Assembly (NCBI GenBank): GCA_004195025.1
Contig: SGBB01000022.1
Coordinates: 1 to 34,647 of the forward strand
Origin: Candidatus Acidulidesulfobacter diazotrophicus
Lineage (GTDB): Bacteria; SZUA-79; Acidulodesulfobacterales; Acidulodesulfobacteraceae
DNA length: 34,647 bases
Reading direction: 5' to 3'
The translations under genes and the position numbers were made by a program. Shown here one piece after another: positions 33,646 to 34,647 of the stretch. The first letter of the stretch is position 1; every line of letters begins with the position of its first letter. The notes under the pieces were generated by a model that was not told the origin of the DNA, made no database searches, and worked only from the letters and a program-made list of their open reading frames with translations.

Positions 33646-33909
33646 CCTTAAATCACCGTTCGAAATTTCTTTTTCTTGATGAGCCGCCTAAATACCGGCG
33701 GCTTTAAACCGTACCTGCTTACGCAGGAATGACTTTAAGAGGATTTAACTTTTAACCTAACGGGTGTCATTCCTGCGAAAGCAGGAAAGTTCCGAAGATA
33801 GAAACGCATGCCGTTTCTGTTCACGAGGCTATAAGCCGAGAGCGAAGCGGTCATCTAGTATTTATTATATGTTAAAGCAATTTTAATAGTTTCTATCAGC
33901 GATTTAAGG
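33646..33909. mobile_element. Miniature inverted-repeat element, class CCTTAAATC (copy 8, most complete core)
   Basis: 264 bp with ends CCTTAAATCACCGTTCGAAA and, read inward from the right, CCTTAAATCGCTGATAGAAA, flanked by TA on both sides. The core is a string of hairpins: GCCGCC...GGCGGC (33683-33702), CCTGC-TTAC-GCAGG (33714-33727), CCTGC-GAAA-GCAGG (33772-33785), GAAACG-CATGC-CGTTTC (33801-33817) and GGCT-ATA-AGCC (33827-33837). No ORF. The rest of 33910-34043 is A/T-rich leader of the lipoprotein gene. Confidence 0.78.
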
Positions 33910-34043
33910 TAATAATAAATAGTTCCTATTACGGAATAAGAATATTAGCGATTAACAATGTGGTATAATATAATATTAATATATACATTAAAAAAATTAG
34001 TTAATTTTAATCTAATATAAATTTTTTTGAAAGGAGGAGTAAA

Positions 34044-34292
34044 ATGAGAAAAAAGATGATTTTATTGCTTTTTTTATTAATGATTGGTTTTATAACGCTA
34101 AGTTTTTCAGGATGCGCTGTTCGCGGCGGTTTTTTAGGACCGCGCCATCCTCGGTATAATAGGGGATATGGTCCTCCTCCACCGCCTCCAGGACCGGGAC
34201 CTTCTTATGGACCGCCCCCAGGACCTCCACCGCCTCCGCCACCAGGACCTGGACCTTATGGTCCGTCGTTCCATGGACAAGTGTATCCTTGA
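34044..34292 (+). CDS. Pro/Gly-rich small lipoprotein
   Basis: 82 residues. A lipoprotein signal (KKMILLLFLLMIGFITLSF) is followed by SGC with Cys24 as the lipidation site; -3 is Phe/Ser rather than Leu, a tolerable lipobox. The mature part is RGGFLGPRHPRYNRGYG followed by two Pro/Gly blocks (GPPPPPPGPGPSYGPPPG and PPPPPPPGPGPYGPS). It is GC-rich because of CCN/GGN codons, unlike its surroundings. Excellent ribosome-binding site (AAAGGAGGAG) before the ATG and a TATAAT near 33963. Pro-rich envelope lipoproteins of this kind often span or decorate the periplasm; no specific function can be given. Confidence 0.85.
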   Translation: MRKKMILLLFLLMIGFITLSFSGCAVRGGFLGPRHPRYNRGYGPPPPPPGPGPSYGPPPGPPPPPPPGPGPYGPSFHGQVYP

Positions 34293-34400
34293 TACATCTC
34301 TGATATGTATACTAGTGATACAGATATACAAATAGAAAGTGTGGCTTGAAGTTAAAAAAGCAAAATATTTAGAAATATAAATAGATAGTCTGTTATTATT

Positions 34401-34444
34401 ATCCCCTTATAGCTGAAACACCGAATCTCAGGCTGTAAGGGGAT
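34401..34444. repeat. Stem-loop with 13-bp arms
   Basis: ATCCCCTTATAGC (34401-34413) pairs with GCTGTAAGGGGAT (34432-34444), one G-T wobble, 18-nt loop. It lies about 110 bp after the lipoprotein gene. No T-run follows, so it is not a standard intrinsic terminator. Confidence 0.7.
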
Positions 34445-34539
34445 AAATCCTCCAGAGTTACAATCTTGTCCAGGTATAGGAGCAAAATCAAAAACAATAT
34501 CATTTTCAAAACAATTAATATCATCTGTAAATCGTATAA

Positions 34540-34580
34540 TAGAATTGACCCCCTATCGTCATTTAGAATTGACCCCTTAT
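34540..34580. repeat. Direct repeats resembling an IS21-family end
   Basis: TAGAATTGACCCCCTAT at 34540 and TAGAATTGACCCCTTAT at 34564, a 24-bp period. Repeated 'aattgaccccct' motifs are typical of the multiple terminal repeats of IS21-like elements (recollection). The transposase genes would be beyond the right edge. Confidence 0.5.
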
Positions 34581-34602
34581 TTTAAAACAAATTAATTTAT
34601 AA

Positions 34603-34622
34603 TAGCCGCATAAAGGCGGCTA
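34603..34622. repeat. Short hairpin TAGCCGC/GCGGCTA
   Basis: A 7-bp perfect stem with a 6-nt loop near the right edge, followed by AAAAAAG on the plus strand. GC-rich arms similar to those in the miniature element at 33683 (GCCGCC...GGCGGC). Role unclear. Confidence 0.5.
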
Positions 34623-34647
34623 AAAAAGTCTGCCTTTTAGTTAACTT

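Noticed and set aside
34134-34331. Minus-strand Arg/Ser/Trp-rich ORF
   Set aside because: Mirror of the Pro/Gly codon repeats in the lipoprotein gene, which has a strong ribosome-binding site and lipoprotein signal on the plus strand.

Overview
This window comes from a strongly AT-rich bacterial chromosome. Intergenic DNA is almost pure A/T and full of short tandem repeats, and many conserved proteins carry Asn-rich inserts. The gene content (IorAB with a PaaK ligase, a DUF116 protein beside def-fmt, a selenocysteine-type open frame, HtpX, ScpB, mercury genes, an encapsulin-type mini-ferritin) suits an anaerobic or microaerobic, metal-exposed, delta-proteobacterium-like organism. A lineage such as the acid-mine-drainage order Acidulodesulfobacterales is a guess from gene content and base composition only.

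Layout. 1-1130: 5' piece of an IS1634-like transposase cut by the window edge, a 104-bp tandem duplication, and a RelE-type toxin with a ribbon-helix-helix antitoxin whose promoter carries two palindromic operators. 1178-5334: tRNA-Pro(CGG), rpe (TTG start), htpX, scpB and an exported DsrE-like protein. 5695-10715: mercury-resistance region. A leftward set merA - small ORF - membrane-anchored MerP-like - MerT-like is fed by a textbook MerR promoter (20-bp spacer, operator inside). The divergent merR keeps the three Hg-binding cysteines at the classical spacing and is followed by a CopZ/MerP-like HMA protein. A miniature transposon now lies between merR and that promoter. 10763-12387: a flavodiiron-like oxygen-binding diiron protein (ODP) beside a soluble chemotaxis receptor. 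12906-16119: COG2509 FAD enzyme, universal stress protein, short encapsulated-ferritin-like protein. 16324-16420: SRP (4.5S) RNA gene. 16484-21014: iorA, iorB and a phenylacetate-CoA ligase, i.e. ferredoxin-linked degradation of aromatic amino acids. 21190-23600: zinc phospholipase C-like protein, a two-domain protein disulfide oxidoreductase with an in-frame TGA in place of the first cysteine of its second CxxC motif, and a secreted Tyr-rich protein. 23625-27889: def, fmt, DUF116 protein, CobD/HisC-like aminotransferase. 28037-33021: uvrC, uvrB and a small unknown gene. 33022-34647: miniature elements, a Pro/Gly-rich lipoprotein and an IS21-like end.

The two most notable observations are: (1) the probable selenoprotein at 21926-22576, where the TGA is followed after 9 nt by a GC-rich hairpin (CCGCC-GGC-GGCGG) that stands out in this AT-rich DNA and fits a bacterial SECIS; (2) a family of about nine dispersed miniature elements (roughly 110-290 bp) with alignable 20-bp terminal inverted repeats in three sequence classes around a shared hairpin-rich core. 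Several of these abut stop codons, and two sit inside the mercury region.
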